From Peptoniphilaceae bacterium (GTDB lineage Bacteria > Bacillota > Clostridia > Tissierellales > Peptoniphilaceae), in the NCBI GenBank assembly GCA_910589545.1, contig CAJUSY010000023.1, forward strand, positions 1 through 64,000: a stretch of DNA of 64,000 bases, in the 5' to 3' direction. Below the pieces are notes generated by a model. The model was not told the origin of the DNA, searched no databases, and was given only the letters and a program-made list of their open reading frames with translations. Positions 52,370 to 62,265 of this stretch are shown here, in pieces (position 1 is the first letter of the stretch; every line of letters starts with the position of its first letter). A program made the position numbers and the translations under genes.

Positions 52370-53884
52370 TTAAAATATGTTCTTTTGTTTTACAGCATTT
52401 ATTAATTTGTTAAATTCGTTTACATTTAGAATCTTTAGGCATACTAAATACACAGAAGATCCTATTAATATTTGAATAAATAAATTTAATATACTAATTT
52501 TTGGAGGGTAAAAGTGTGCAACTATAAACAGAACCAACAACATCGTAGCATTGGAAATAAATATCTTTAAAATATTATATAATATTGTTTTTACTGTTTT
52601 AAATTTTCGCAAATACTTTTTTATATCTTTCTGGAGTAGTACTGCTGCTATAATTGAAGATAAACTAGTTGATAAGGCTAATCCCGGAGCTCCCATAGTT
52701 GCAGAAAGAATCAAATTTAATACAATGTTAATCCCAATTGCAATTATAGAATTCTTTACCGGTGTTTTTGTATCACCATAAGAGTAATAAACTCTGAATT
52801 GGACCTCTCTGAATGCTATTCCTATTATGCCCAGTAAATAAAAGAATACAGAATTTGCTGTAATCTCCAATGCTTCCTTAGTAAATGCTCCTCGTAAAAA
52901 TAAAATACCCGTTAACTCTCTAGATAAGTACATACCACCTATCATTATCGGTAACACCAATAAAGTAATCAATGAAATCACATCGTAGAAATATGTGGCT
53001 AATTTATTATATTCATTATTCGCAGCTAATTTAGAAATCTTAGGATATAGTATCGTTATTATTGGAGTTAATAATACACCTTGTATAAAAGTGTTTAATT
53101 TACTTGAATAATTTAATGCAGAAATTGAACCAGTAGGTAAGAATGATGCAATTGTTCTGTCTATAACAACATTTAATTGGCTCGCACAAGAACCTATTAT
53201 CATAGGAACTGCAAGTAACATTATTTCCTTTATATATTTGTCATTTAAGTCAAGGAATATCTTATGTCTGTATCCTTTACGCTGTAAAACCGGGGTGATC
53301 ATTATCAGCTGCAATGCATATCCAATTGTTATTCCAAATGCTAAATAAAATTTAGAATGATAATAAGATAGTATGATTCCTCCGATTAAACCAATGTTTA
53401 ATGGAATTCCTATCAATGACGATACATAAAATGAATCATTTATGTTTAAATATGAAAGTGCTATTGTAGAGATTCCAAGGAAAATAATCGACCATACAGA
53501 TATTCTTGTAAAAAATATAGCTAATTCTAGTTTTTCAGTATCAAACCCAGAAGCTAATAACTTAACAATAAGACCCGGAAACATAAATGTAATTACGGCC
53601 AAGAAAAGACACATTACTCCAATAATATTAATTAAATTTGATGTAAATATCTTCGCGGAATTATCGCACTCAAGTTTTCTTATTTTATTATATGTTGGAA
53701 TATATCCTGCAGTTATTCCAGTGCCAATTATAGTAAATAAAATACTTGGAATTGTAAATGCTATTAAATAAGCATCAGAAATAGATGAAGTTCCATAAAA
53801 ATATGATAGTACTATTTCTCTAGCAAAGCCAAATATCTTACTTATTATTTGTATTAAAATTAAAACAATTCCAATTTTCCCCAT
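52370..53884 (-). CDS. MurJ/MviN-type lipid flippase of the capsule operon
   Basis: This 504-aa member of the MOP flippase superfamily has about 14 helices. Its N-terminus (KIFGFAREIVLSYFYGTSSISDAYLIAF) is of the MurJ/MviN kind that normally moves lipid II. It is the last gene of the polysaccharide operon, the place where a Wzx flippase is expected. It may therefore flip the capsule repeat unit rather than lipid II. No other flippase is present in the window part of the operon. Confidence 0.85.
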   Translation of the reverse strand: MGKIGIVLILIQIISKIFGFAREIVLSYFYGTSSISDAYLIAFTIPSILFTIIGTGITAGYIPTYNKIRKLECDNSAKIFTSNLINIIGVMCLFLAVITFMFPGLIVKLLASGFDTEKLELAIFFTRISVWSIIFLGISTIALSYLNINDSFYVSSLIGIPLNIGLIGGIILSYYHSKFYLAFGITIGYALQLIMITPVLQRKGYRHKIFLDLNDKYIKEIMLLAVPMIIGSCASQLNVVIDRTIASFLPTGSISALNYSSKLNTFIQGVLLTPIITILYPKISKLAANNEYNKLATYFYDVISLITLLVLPIMIGGMYLSRELTGILFLRGAFTKEALEITANSVFFYLLGIIGIAFREVQFRVYYSYGDTKTPVKNSIIAIGINIVLNLILSATMGAPGLALSTSLSSIIAAVLLQKDIKKYLRKFKTVKTILYNILKIFISNATMLLVLFIVAHFYPPKISILNLFIQILIGSSVYLVCLKILNVNEFNKLINAVKQKNIF

Positions 53885-53911
53885 AAATTATCATTTTCCT
53901 ATAACCAATCA

Positions 53912-54925
53912 TTACAAGTACCCTTCAGGATTATTTTTTTGCCAATTCCATGAATCTCTACACATGTCTTCTAAACTATAAATTGGCTCCCAATTTAGTA
54001 ATAACTTAGCTTTACTAATGTCAGCCCATACTTCTTCTAAATCCCCTGCTCTCCTTTTACCAAACTCAAATGGAATTTGTACACCATTTATTTTTTTAAA
54101 TGTGTTTACAACTTCTAGCACACTATTTGGTTTCCCAGTTCCTAGATTTATTATCTCGCAACATTTATTTTTCATTACGTAATCTATTGCGGAGATATGA
54201 CCTAATGCCAAGTCACTAACATGTATAAAGTCTCTTAAACATGTACCATCTGAAGTATTATAGTCATTTCCATATATAGTTAATTTATTCAATTTACCTA
54301 TTGCAACTTGTGTTATATATGGCATAAGATTATTAGGAACTCCATTTGGATTCTCTCCAATCATACCTGTTTTATCGGCCCCAGTGGGATTAAAATATCT
54401 TAAAATTACAGAAGATATATTTCTATTAGATAAGTATTCATCTATTAAAATTTGCTCTGAAAAATATTTAGTCCATCCATAAGCATTTGTACACCTTCCT
54501 CTTTTCATGGTTTCCAAATATGGACTGGAATTTTCTGAACCATAGACAGTAGCCGAAGATGAAAATATAATATTTTTGCAGCCACTTTTCTTCATAGCTT
54601 CTAAGATAGAAATAGTTGTCCCAAGATTGTTCTCATAGTATTCTAATGGATGCCTTAATGATTCAGATACAGATTTATATCCCGCCAAGTGAACTATACA
54701 ATCTGGCTTTTCTTCTTTTAATATATTTAACATTTCTGTTTTATTTAAAATATTAATCTTATAGTATTTTATTTCTTTACGGCATATATTTTTAATTCTT
54801 TCTATTACTTTATTTGATGAATTCGAAAAATTATCTACAACTATTACTTCATAATTTTTTCTTAGGAGCTCTACAGCTATATGCGATCCAATATAGCCGG
54901 CCCCTCCTGCTAATAATATCTTCAT
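53912..54925 (-). CDS. galE: UDP-glucose 4-epimerase, copy 1
   Basis: This NAD-dependent SDR epimerase interconverts UDP-Glc and UDP-Gal, or the N-acetyl forms. The 337-aa product has the GGAGYIGSH loop, HLAGYKSVSES, and the catalytic Tyr in NAYGWTKYFSEQ. It is closely similar to the other galE at 62266-63285, which opens the window part of the same operon. One of the two may act on N-acetylated sugars. It is 10 bp downstream of the NeuB-family gene. Confidence 0.9.
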   Translation of the reverse strand: MKILLAGGAGYIGSHIAVELLRKNYEVIVVDNFSNSSNKVIERIKNICRKEIKYYKINILNKTEMLNILKEEKPDCIVHLAGYKSVSESLRHPLEYYENNLGTTISILEAMKKSGCKNIIFSSSATVYGSENSSPYLETMKRGRCTNAYGWTKYFSEQILIDEYLSNRNISSVILRYFNPTGADKTGMIGENPNGVPNNLMPYITQVAIGKLNKLTIYGNDYNTSDGTCLRDFIHVSDLALGHISAIDYVMKNKCCEIINLGTGKPNSVLEVVNTFKKINGVQIPFEFGKRRAGDLEEVWADISKAKLLLNWEPIYSLEDMCRDSWNWQKNNPEGYL

Positions 54926-54935
54926 AACGCGATCC

Positions 54936-55973
54936 TTATATCATGTCCCATTTTAGAATTGTATCCTCTTCTAAGTCCTTTTTTACTGCTCTTCCTATTA
55001 TAATATCTTCCATGTTAGGTGATATCCCTGTTCCTGGCCTTTTTGCGATAATGTCTTCTTTTTTGATAACTTCTCCAGTTTTCATGTCCCTAGTTAATAC
55101 CAGCGATCTTCTAGCTTCTCTTCTTGAATTTATCTCGCAATCAAATACTTCTCTTTGATGACTGCCACTTATTTCAGTAATAATATTACAATTTTCAATA
55201 GCTCTTTTAAAATCATTTACATCTCCAGCATGGTAATGATCGTTCCCTTTTAGTTTTTTATTTAATGTAAAATGTTTTTCAATTACTTTTGCTCCATAAA
55301 TATATGCTGTGCTTAAGACTACCATGGATTCATCTGGAGCCACATGGTCACTATAACCTATAGTGGCAAATGGATATATATCTTTCAATGTTTTTATAAC
55401 ATTTAAATTAGCATTCTTCGGATTAGTTGGATAAGAAAGCATACAATGCATTAGCACTATTTCTTTACATCCTGATTCTTTTAAAATCATAACCGCTCTA
55501 TCAATTTCTGAAAGGTATGAAGCTCCTGTCGATAAATATACAGGTTTACCTTTTTTACCGATATATGAAATAAATGGTAGATTTGATAAGTCTGATGAAG
55601 ATATCTTATAAAAATCAACTAAGTCATATAAATAATCTGCTGACTCGTAGTCAAAGGGTGTAGATGTAAAATCCATTCCTTTAGAATGAGCATAATTACT
55701 TAATTCTCTGTATTCTTCTTTGCCAAATTTATCATGTTTTAGAAACAATTCATACTGTGTGGTAGTTGGTTCTTCATTCGTATCCCAATATGCTGGAGAA
55801 TTTTTTGAAACTATTGTATTTGCTTTGTATGACTGAAACTTAGCACAGTCCACTCCTGCTTCCTTAGCTTTATCAATATAAAGTTTTGCTGCATCCAGCA
55901 GGCTCATATTCATTTCTTTTGCAGTATCATAAAAATTTACACCTATTTCTGCTATAAAATACGGTTTTTCCAT
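54936..55973 (-). CDS. NeuB-family nonulosonic acid synthase
   Basis: The enzyme condenses phosphoenolpyruvate with a six-carbon amino sugar to make a nine-carbon sialic acid-like sugar. The 345-aa product (ATG 55973, eight bases after AAGGAG) has the NeuB barrel with DFTSTPFDYESADYL, the active-site histidine-rich IEKHFTLNKKLKGNDHYHAG, and a C-terminal SAF antifreeze-like domain (RDMKTGEVIKKEDI, then AKRPGTGISP). Whether it makes Neu5Ac, pseudaminic or legionaminic acid is not decidable by eye. The PseG-like fusion next to it favours a pseudaminic- or legionaminic-type sugar. Confidence 0.88.
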   Translation of the reverse strand: MEKPYFIAEIGVNFYDTAKEMNMSLLDAAKLYIDKAKEAGVDCAKFQSYKANTIVSKNSPAYWDTNEEPTTTQYELFLKHDKFGKEEYRELSNYAHSKGMDFTSTPFDYESADYLYDLVDFYKISSSDLSNLPFISYIGKKGKPVYLSTGASYLSEIDRAVMILKESGCKEIVLMHCMLSYPTNPKNANLNVIKTLKDIYPFATIGYSDHVAPDESMVVLSTAYIYGAKVIEKHFTLNKKLKGNDHYHAGDVNDFKRAIENCNIITEISGSHQREVFDCEINSRREARRSLVLTRDMKTGEVIKKEDIIAKRPGTGISPNMEDIIIGRAVKKDLEEDTILKWDMI

Positions 55974-55991
55974 AAAAATCACTCCTTCTAT

Positions 55992-57611
55992 TTAATCTTC
56001 ATTAATTAAATTAAAAACTCTCTTTCTTCCATTACGTAAGTCATGACTAAGTAATTTTTCTTGAAAATGAGTTCTGTTCTGCTTAGTTGAGGTCAAATAC
56101 ATTTTCAGTGTACCTTCAATTATTTCATCATCTGGATTTAATCCTATATACGTAAATCCATTTTCATTACTAACAAAAGCATGTTTTTCTTCTCGTTCAT
56201 TCTGTGCCATTGCAATTGAAGGAATTCCAAGAATAGCTAGTTCATAACCTGTTCTCCCTCTTGATGTAACAGCTACGTCACAACTAGACATTAATTCAGG
56301 CATGTTGCCTACATCGTGCAACACTTCTATATTATCAAACTTGTTATACTGTAAAAGCTTATCAATTCCTTTTTTTATTCTTCCCAGTACAACTGTAAAT
56401 CTATACCTATTAAACTCCTTTTTTGATATAATATTTAATATTCTATCTGTATAGTTTTGCGGGTCTGAACCTCCAAATGATATAAATACTTTTTCTACAT
56501 TTTCTTTTATTTTAATCGGCTCATAGTACAAAAATGTTTTTCCAGAAATATAGTATTTTTCACCCGAATAAACATTAGGAATATTATTTTCTTGGTATAA
56601 AGCATTAAATACGAGATCCGCTTTTATAATTCCTTCTCCATCATCTTCAAAGTTTATTATTTTCGCATTTGGCAATACAGTTCTTAAACCAATCATATAG
56701 TCTACAGAAGTAGACAGAATATCATTTATGAAAACAGTATAATTATTAAGTCTACATTTTTCAAATAATTCGGTAATACCATTAACCGCTATTAAATTAT
56801 GCTTTGTTTTCCCAAATACTTCAATATTTGTCTGGTTTCTATCGTAATATATATCTGGTTTTGAAAAAAACTCATCCGCTAATTCTAATGCTCTGTAAAT
56901 GTGTCCTAATCCCCTATCCTTATTACCGTTTACATAAATAGCAACTTTTTTTTGATCCATTTGTGCTATAACATTTCTTAAATCAGAAAATGAGTCAATA
57001 TCCTGCGACTCTTCTTCTGGTATTTCAAATACATCTATTTTATTACCAATTCTACTTTTTTTTGTTATTATTGATCCTTTCGATATTAAGAATGCCCCAG
57101 TTTCTATAAAATACGGTGGTAAATATTGTCTATTCAACCTTTTCTCATAATTTGGAATCTTCCTACCATCTATTTCACTCCATGAAAGATGAGGTTTATT
57201 AATTACAGAAATCAGAGTATCAAGATCATTTTTAATAGCAAACTCAATCGCTCTATCAAGCGTCTTACAAGAAAGTGTAGGAGAGGTAGGCTGCATAGTT
57301 ACAATATAATCCCATTCTGAATTACTTGGAATTGCATCATAAACTACTTCATCTAACGTAATTGAATCTTCACACAATTTTTGATTACGATTTCTTATTT
57401 TAATACCCATTTGTTTGGCTATTACTTTTACTTCTGGTGAATCAGTTGTTATTATTGTATCTGTAATATATTCGGAATTCATAGCGTTTTTTACTGAATA
57501 ATATATAAGAGGATGTCCATTAACTAATCTTATATTTTTATTTGGAATCCCTACGGATCCTGCTCTAGCAGGAATAATCGCTAAGATTCTATACTTTTCT
57601 GTTTTGTCCAC
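55992..57611 (-). CDS. Fusion of CMP-nonulosonate cytidylyltransferase and PseG-like hydrolase
   Basis: This 539-aa protein joins two enzymes of one pathway. Residues about 8-225 are a NeuA/PseF-type cytidylyltransferase (IIPARAGSVGIPNKN, then ITTDSPEV and MQPTSPT), which activates the sugar with CTP. Residues about 228-539 are a PseG-type UDP-sugar hydrolase (NGNKDRGLGHIYRAL, then FISFGGSDPQNYT and VTSRGRTGYELAILGIP), which removes UDP before the synthase step. The start is GTG, six bases after AAGGAG. It directly precedes the NeuB-family gene. The enzymes making the UDP-sugar precursor are not in the window. Confidence 0.87.
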   Translation of the reverse strand: MDKTEKYRILAIIPARAGSVGIPNKNIRLVNGHPLIYYSVKNAMNSEYITDTIITTDSPEVKVIAKQMGIKIRNRNQKLCEDSITLDEVVYDAIPSNSEWDYIVTMQPTSPTLSCKTLDRAIEFAIKNDLDTLISVINKPHLSWSEIDGRKIPNYEKRLNRQYLPPYFIETGAFLISKGSIITKKSRIGNKIDVFEIPEEESQDIDSFSDLRNVIAQMDQKKVAIYVNGNKDRGLGHIYRALELADEFFSKPDIYYDRNQTNIEVFGKTKHNLIAVNGITELFEKCRLNNYTVFINDILSTSVDYMIGLRTVLPNAKIINFEDDGEGIIKADLVFNALYQENNIPNVYSGEKYYISGKTFLYYEPIKIKENVEKVFISFGGSDPQNYTDRILNIISKKEFNRYRFTVVLGRIKKGIDKLLQYNKFDNIEVLHDVGNMPELMSSCDVAVTSRGRTGYELAILGIPSIAMAQNEREEKHAFVSNENGFTYIGLNPDDEIIEGTLKMYLTSTKQNRTHFQEKLLSHDLRNGRKRVFNLINED

Positions 57612-57696
57612 ATTAATCTCCTTTCTTTTCTAAGAACATTCTTGTACTTTAATTTTATATCATTATTCATTAATTTATAGTCATTATTATTGTATT

Positions 57697-58839
57697 TTAA
57701 AATGTTTTTATGTTCTCGCAGGAATTATTAATTTTGTCACTATTGACGAGTGAGCATAACCAAATAAATGTCCAAATTCCACCAAATGCAAATTCTGCTT
57801 CATCTGTAAATGATCTAATAAAAGTAATAGACATTACTAAAAAAAATATTCCTTGTTTATTAATTATTGTATGAATATACCCTTTAATATTTCTATACGC
57901 AAAGAAAATGAAAGGTATAAGACCATATGAAAAATGCCAATTCATAAAGGTATTGTGCATGTTATTAGCTATTACTAAAAATGGAACACTGCTGACGTCA
58001 GCGCCAAATAAAAAATCTTTAATTGAATCTATACAATTTATATAATTCTCCCAAATATAAAATCTTCCATTATCGTCTGTAACATTAGCTAGAACATCCT
58101 GAATATTGCCTGTAGCAATTAGTACTATAATCAAAATAATAACAAATATTATAAGCTTTCTGATATTAATTCTATTTTTTTTTCTATTAATGAGCAATAT
58201 CCCTATAAAAAATGCTGAGATTGATAAAATTCCTCCCATACCTTCACATAAAACAGCTGTAATAATTGATATATAAAACAATAAATAATTAACTTTCTTC
58301 CCAGAATAATATCTATAAATTAAATCATAAGATAAAAATTCACATAAAAAAATAGAAATTGTATTTTGTCTCACAAGTTTTGATATAATTCTTCCATACT
58401 GCCATGAACTTATCAGTACTCTTGGTGAAGAGTACACTCTATAAAAAGAATATAATATGATAAAAACTGACAAAAATGCTAATGGCTTTAAATTTTTCCT
58501 TCTATAATACAATAATGCGCCCCACGATTGTGCAGCTATTAAATTTCCTACATAGAAAATACTGTGGTTTTTATTTATTACCATGCTAATTATAGCAAAT
58601 ATATCTATACAAAGAAGTAAATATAAATATTTAGAAATATTCTTACTATAAATCAACATATACAACATCACAAGTAAAGAAATTGTAAACCATATGAATG
58701 ATTGTAATTCAAAATTCCAATCAAACATAAAACGTGTATAATATGATAAAGGTAACAATACCAGAAAAATACCTGATAATGAAATTTTTCTCATTCCTTT
58801 TTGTATTATATTACTTATTTCTAACAAATTGGTTTTCAT
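57697..58839 (-). CDS. Wzy-like polysaccharide polymerase
   Basis: This 380-aa hydrophobic protein has about 10-11 helices and a large extracytoplasmic loop near the C-terminal third (DDNGRFYIWENYINCIDSIK), the O-antigen polymerase/ligase (Wzy) layout. Sequence conservation in this family is low, so the call rests on topology and place. The start overlaps the stop of the sialyltransferase-like gene by one base. It would join capsule repeat units on the outer face of the membrane. Confidence 0.75.
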   Translation of the reverse strand: MKTNLLEISNIIQKGMRKISLSGIFLVLLPLSYYTRFMFDWNFELQSFIWFTISLLVMLYMLIYSKNISKYLYLLLCIDIFAIISMVINKNHSIFYVGNLIAAQSWGALLYYRRKNLKPLAFLSVFIILYSFYRVYSSPRVLISSWQYGRIISKLVRQNTISIFLCEFLSYDLIYRYYSGKKVNYLLFYISIITAVLCEGMGGILSISAFFIGILLINRKKNRINIRKLIIFVIILIIVLIATGNIQDVLANVTDDNGRFYIWENYINCIDSIKDFLFGADVSSVPFLVIANNMHNTFMNWHFSYGLIPFIFFAYRNIKGYIHTIINKQGIFFLVMSITFIRSFTDEAEFAFGGIWTFIWLCSLVNSDKINNSCENIKTF

Positions 58840-59906
58840 TATTTTATATTTCTCACTATTCTTAGAAATTCATCATAATCCTTTGGAAAATAAAAGTTAT
58901 TTTCTTTATATGTTCCTTTTAATCTATCAAAAAAATCTGTGACATACATGTCGCTATTTTTTTTTAAGCACTGAGACAGCAATATTACTGTAGGCTCTCT
59001 ATCGAAAAAAAGTTTGAAGTTAGCAACTGCTGACGATGTGATAGAAACAAATATATTGCCAAATATTTCTTCATTTAAAGCAATAACTTCTAATGGAATT
59101 TTTGTTGAAAATGTATTATAATTAGTATATTTTGATGCATGTGATCTTGGATGTAATTTAATAAAAACATTTTCTTTTCCAGCTTCTTCCATAATTGATG
59201 ATATTAATTGTTGTTGTATTCTACCTTCTTCTTGTGTGGGGAAGGCTTGCTCAATAATAATAAATTTGTTTTTAACTCCATTTAATTCATTACCTTGATA
59301 ATTAAAGGCTTTCAGTGTATCTTTTTTAAAACTTCTATTCTCTAATACAGATGGAATTTTTTTTATTTCAATATTTTCCCATTTATTTACGACCATAGTC
59401 GGAGAATGAACATATAAACTATCACAATCTTCAAAAATGAAATACCTAAAAAATATTTTTGAAAATAATATCTTAAAATAATCTTTAGGATAACTTAGTT
59501 CTACATATTCGCATATACCTTCCTCATATAAACTAAATTTTACATTTTTATTGATTTTTTTTATTGCATAATAATATTCAAAATTTCTTAAACTTACTCC
59601 TGATGCAAGTACTCTTTCATATTCTTTAGGATTACTTGGTAAATTTTTTATGATTTTCTTTAAATCTAATGCATTTTTTATTCTTACTATTGATCTTGTT
59701 AGCATATTTCTCCTAGACATAACATCAGCTACAAGTTCAATCTTATATACATTTTCAAAATATCCTTCATCTTTATAATTTTTTACTTGAGTCTCCACAT
59801 TTTTTGTGTAGTATACGTCACACTTATATATGTCAAAAGTGGTATGAGAAAGTATAGCTGCATTAAAAACCTGTGTTGTTGTATTTGCTAAGAATAAAAT
59901 TTTCAT
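58839..59906 (-). CDS. Sialyltransferase-like glycosyltransferase (GT52 type)
   Basis: This 355-aa protein has the three short motifs of bacterial sialyltransferases: an acidic-acidic-Gly motif (EEG at 128-130), HP in IKLHPRSHAS (252-253) and paired serines in SITSSAVANF (291-292). It would transfer the CMP-activated nonulosonic acid made by the two genes downstream onto the capsule repeat. It lies 1 bp after the Alg13-like gene and overlaps the polymerase gene. The exact GT family cannot be confirmed here. Confidence 0.75.
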   Translation of the reverse strand: MKILFLANTTTQVFNAAILSHTTFDIYKCDVYYTKNVETQVKNYKDEGYFENVYKIELVADVMSRRNMLTRSIVRIKNALDLKKIIKNLPSNPKEYERVLASGVSLRNFEYYYAIKKINKNVKFSLYEEGICEYVELSYPKDYFKILFSKIFFRYFIFEDCDSLYVHSPTMVVNKWENIEIKKIPSVLENRSFKKDTLKAFNYQGNELNGVKNKFIIIEQAFPTQEEGRIQQQLISSIMEEAGKENVFIKLHPRSHASKYTNYNTFSTKIPLEVIALNEEIFGNIFVSITSSAVANFKLFFDREPTVILLSQCLKKNSDMYVTDFFDRLKGTYKENNFYFPKDYDEFLRIVRNIK

Positions 59907-59907
59907 T

Positions 59908-60399
59908 TTATTTTACCAATTCCTCTATTATTTTCCCAAGCTTATCACAAAAATTACTATTATTAGATGTTAGATTGTTACCAAGATTTTCTGTTAAATC
60001 TTCATAATTCTCCAATGCATTATAAAGGTCATCAACTTCTTCTGCAACAATGATAGTTCCCATCCTCTTTTCAACTTGCCTACTAAACTCTAGCTGATGA
60101 TTGTTAACATGTTCATCATATACCTGCTTCCTCGGAAATACAATTGGAGTTTTTCCGACTTGAAGTGGCATAATAAAACTAGATGGACCACCATGTGTTA
60201 TAACAATTCTAGCATCATTCACATGTGCTATCATGTCAGAGTAGGAAAATAGCATTTTCCATTTTGCATTTTTGGGATGATAAGTGCTATATCCTGTTTG
60301 TATTATAACTTCTTCATCGTGTTTTGATGCCCATTCATCCATACTTTTTATTAATCTATCAAATTGTTGCTCATGAGTACCAACCGTAACAAATATCAT
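59908..60399 (-). CDS. Glycosyltransferase subunit, Alg13/EpsF-like (catalytic half)
   Basis: This 163-aa protein resembles the nucleotide-sugar-binding half of a GT-B enzyme. It starts FVTVGTHEQQFDRLI and has the typical ITHGGPSSFIMPLQVGKTPIVF segment. In streptococcal capsule loci the equivalent (CpsG/Cps14G) works with a membrane partner encoded just upstream, as here. The pair usually adds the second sugar, often galactose, to the lipid-linked first one. The acceptor is inferred. Confidence 0.88.
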   Translation of the reverse strand: MIFVTVGTHEQQFDRLIKSMDEWASKHDEEVIIQTGYSTYHPKNAKWKMLFSYSDMIAHVNDARIVITHGGPSSFIMPLQVGKTPIVFPRKQVYDEHVNNHQLEFSRQVEKRMGTIIVAEEVDDLYNALENYEDLTENLGNNLTSNNSNFCDKLGKIIEELVK

Positions 60400-60408
60400 A
60401 TTATCCCT

Positions 60409-60870
60409 CTAAAATATACTTCCCAAATTTATCGATTTGGGATAAATTTGTTTCATTTCTTCCCATTGTACTATAAATTTATCTGTAACTGGATAAACCA
60501 ACTTGCCTGTAATCGTTGGCTTATCAATTCTATCAAAAACCTCGATATAAATAGTTTTTGCTCCTAATATCTTTCCAATCCAAAAAAATGGCACAGCCGA
60601 TGCTGCTCCTGTTGAAACGATTAATCCCGGCTTTTCTTTAGGTAAGATTTTAAGTGCTCTCCATGTATTAATTATTAGTGCTTTCAGTGATCTATTTGAT
60701 GGATAATATACTGAATATACTTTTTCGCCTTCTAATAGGCTTCTAGAGTCTTCTTTATCAAATGTGACCCAAAATCTATCCATATCTTTCCAAAGTGGCT
60801 TCAACATATACAAGTGAGTTAAATGTCCACCTGATGATCCAACTAAACATATTTTCAACTTATTTCCCAT
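60409..60870 (-). CDS. Glycosyltransferase subunit, Alg14/CpsF-like (acceptor half)
   Basis: This 153-aa partner of the Alg13-like protein opens with ICLVGSSGGHLTHLYMLKPL and has the SAVPFFWIGKILGAKTIYIE segment, matching Alg14/PssD/CpsF proteins, which anchor the enzyme at the membrane and bind the acceptor. The two genes are 9 bp apart. Neither half alone would be a full glycosyltransferase. Confidence 0.88.
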   Translation of the reverse strand: MGNKLKICLVGSSGGHLTHLYMLKPLWKDMDRFWVTFDKEDSRSLLEGEKVYSVYYPSNRSLKALIINTWRALKILPKEKPGLIVSTGAASAVPFFWIGKILGAKTIYIEVFDRIDKPTITGKLVYPVTDKFIVQWEEMKQIYPKSINLGSIF

Positions 60871-60884
60871 AATAGTACTCCTTT

Positions 60885-62264
60885 TTACATAGATCCTTCT
60901 CTAATGAATACTTTTTTTATAGTTTTTAATATTAATTTAATATCCAATCCTATGCCCCAATTATTTATATATTCTGTATCTAATTTGACAATTTCTTCAA
61001 AATCAGTAATTTTATTTCTACCATTCGCTTGCCACATTCCTGTGAGTCCTGGTTTCATTGCCAATCTTGCTTTTTGGTGTGATTCATACTTATAATATTC
61101 ATCCAATGTAGGTGGTCTTGTACCAACCAAACTCATATCGCCTTTAAGAACATTCCAAAATTGAGGAAATTCGTCAATACTCGTTTTTCTGATAAATTTT
61201 CCGACTTTTGTTATCCTTGGATCATTTTCAATTTTAAACATATTACCTTTCATTTGATTTTGTTCTTCCAATTCTTTTTTCTTTTTTTCAGCATCTATAT
61301 ACATTGATCTGAATTTATAAAAATCGAATATTCTACCATTTTTACCTACCCTCTTTTGCCTAAATATAGCAGGTCCCGGTGATGATAAATAAATTGCAGG
61401 TACAACAAATATCGAAATTATTAACGTAAAAATCAAGCCTATAACAGCTCCAAAAATATCAAAAATTCTCTTTAAAAACAAGCTTTTATCAGAAATTGTA
61501 GAACAGTAAAATGTAACAGCATTATATTCTTCTATTTTTGTTAGTGTACACTTACTCTTGATATTTTCATTCTCTGATAAGATAATATGGACTGTTAAAC
61601 CCATGGATAAAATCTCGTTAATTAGTCCAAAATATCTATAATTATTTTTATTATCTATGACAAACATTACTTCATCTACAGGGTTTCCCAAACAAAATTG
61701 TTTGATTTCTTCTAAATTATTTTTTCCGAGATTTTCTATGTCATCTTCGTAGATTTTTACAACTTCATAGTACTGTTTCATTTTAGTAATAAAAATTTCT
61801 GTTTCCTTTGCTTCATCTTGTGCAATAACTACAATTTTCTTAAATCCTTTTGATCTTTTATATTTTGTTAAGTATTTTTTTATGATTAGTCTTTGAATAT
61901 AGCAAATAAACATTGAAAAAAACATCCATAATAATATTATTTTCCTTGAATATATTGAGGAAACTTTGAAAACAAACAACGTAAATATTATTAATGAAAA
62001 AACAGAGATAACTAATTTTGATGATTTCTTAAATTCGTTAATATATCCTCTGTTTCTTATGTCTTTATAGTTTTCAGTAAATAAAGCATTAAGAATCACT
62101 AGTATCCAAGAAAGTATTATTAATAAGATATATAATTTTATGTCTATGACGTTCTCAGTATTTACTATATAATATGAAAATAGAAGTGAAATGCTTATTG
62201 AAAGGATATCACCTAATATGAAGTTTGAATTTTTTAATATTCCTGTTTCTATATTTTCATACAT
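60885..62264 (-). CDS. Undecaprenyl-phosphate sugar phosphotransferase (CpsE/WbaP type)
   Basis: This initiating enzyme of capsule synthesis loads the first sugar phosphate onto undecaprenyl phosphate. The 459-aa protein has four N-terminal helices, a central Rossmann-like domain and a C-terminal bacterial sugar transferase domain (about 265-459). That domain contains KRIFDIFGAVIGL, IFDFYKFRSMYIDA, TSIDEFPQFWNVLKGDMSLVG with TRPP, and MKPGLTGMWQANGR. It sits between galE and the Alg14/Alg13 pair, so galactose or glucose 1-phosphate is the likely first sugar. Confidence 0.93.
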   Translation of the reverse strand: MYENIETGILKNSNFILGDILSISISLLFSYYIVNTENVIDIKLYILLIILSWILVILNALFTENYKDIRNRGYINEFKKSSKLVISVFSLIIFTLFVFKVSSIYSRKIILLWMFFSMFICYIQRLIIKKYLTKYKRSKGFKKIVVIAQDEAKETEIFITKMKQYYEVVKIYEDDIENLGKNNLEEIKQFCLGNPVDEVMFVIDNKNNYRYFGLINEILSMGLTVHIILSENENIKSKCTLTKIEEYNAVTFYCSTISDKSLFLKRIFDIFGAVIGLIFTLIISIFVVPAIYLSSPGPAIFRQKRVGKNGRIFDFYKFRSMYIDAEKKKKELEEQNQMKGNMFKIENDPRITKVGKFIRKTSIDEFPQFWNVLKGDMSLVGTRPPTLDEYYKYESHQKARLAMKPGLTGMWQANGRNKITDFEEIVKLDTEYINNWGIGLDIKLILKTIKKVFIREGSM

Positions 62265-62265
62265 T

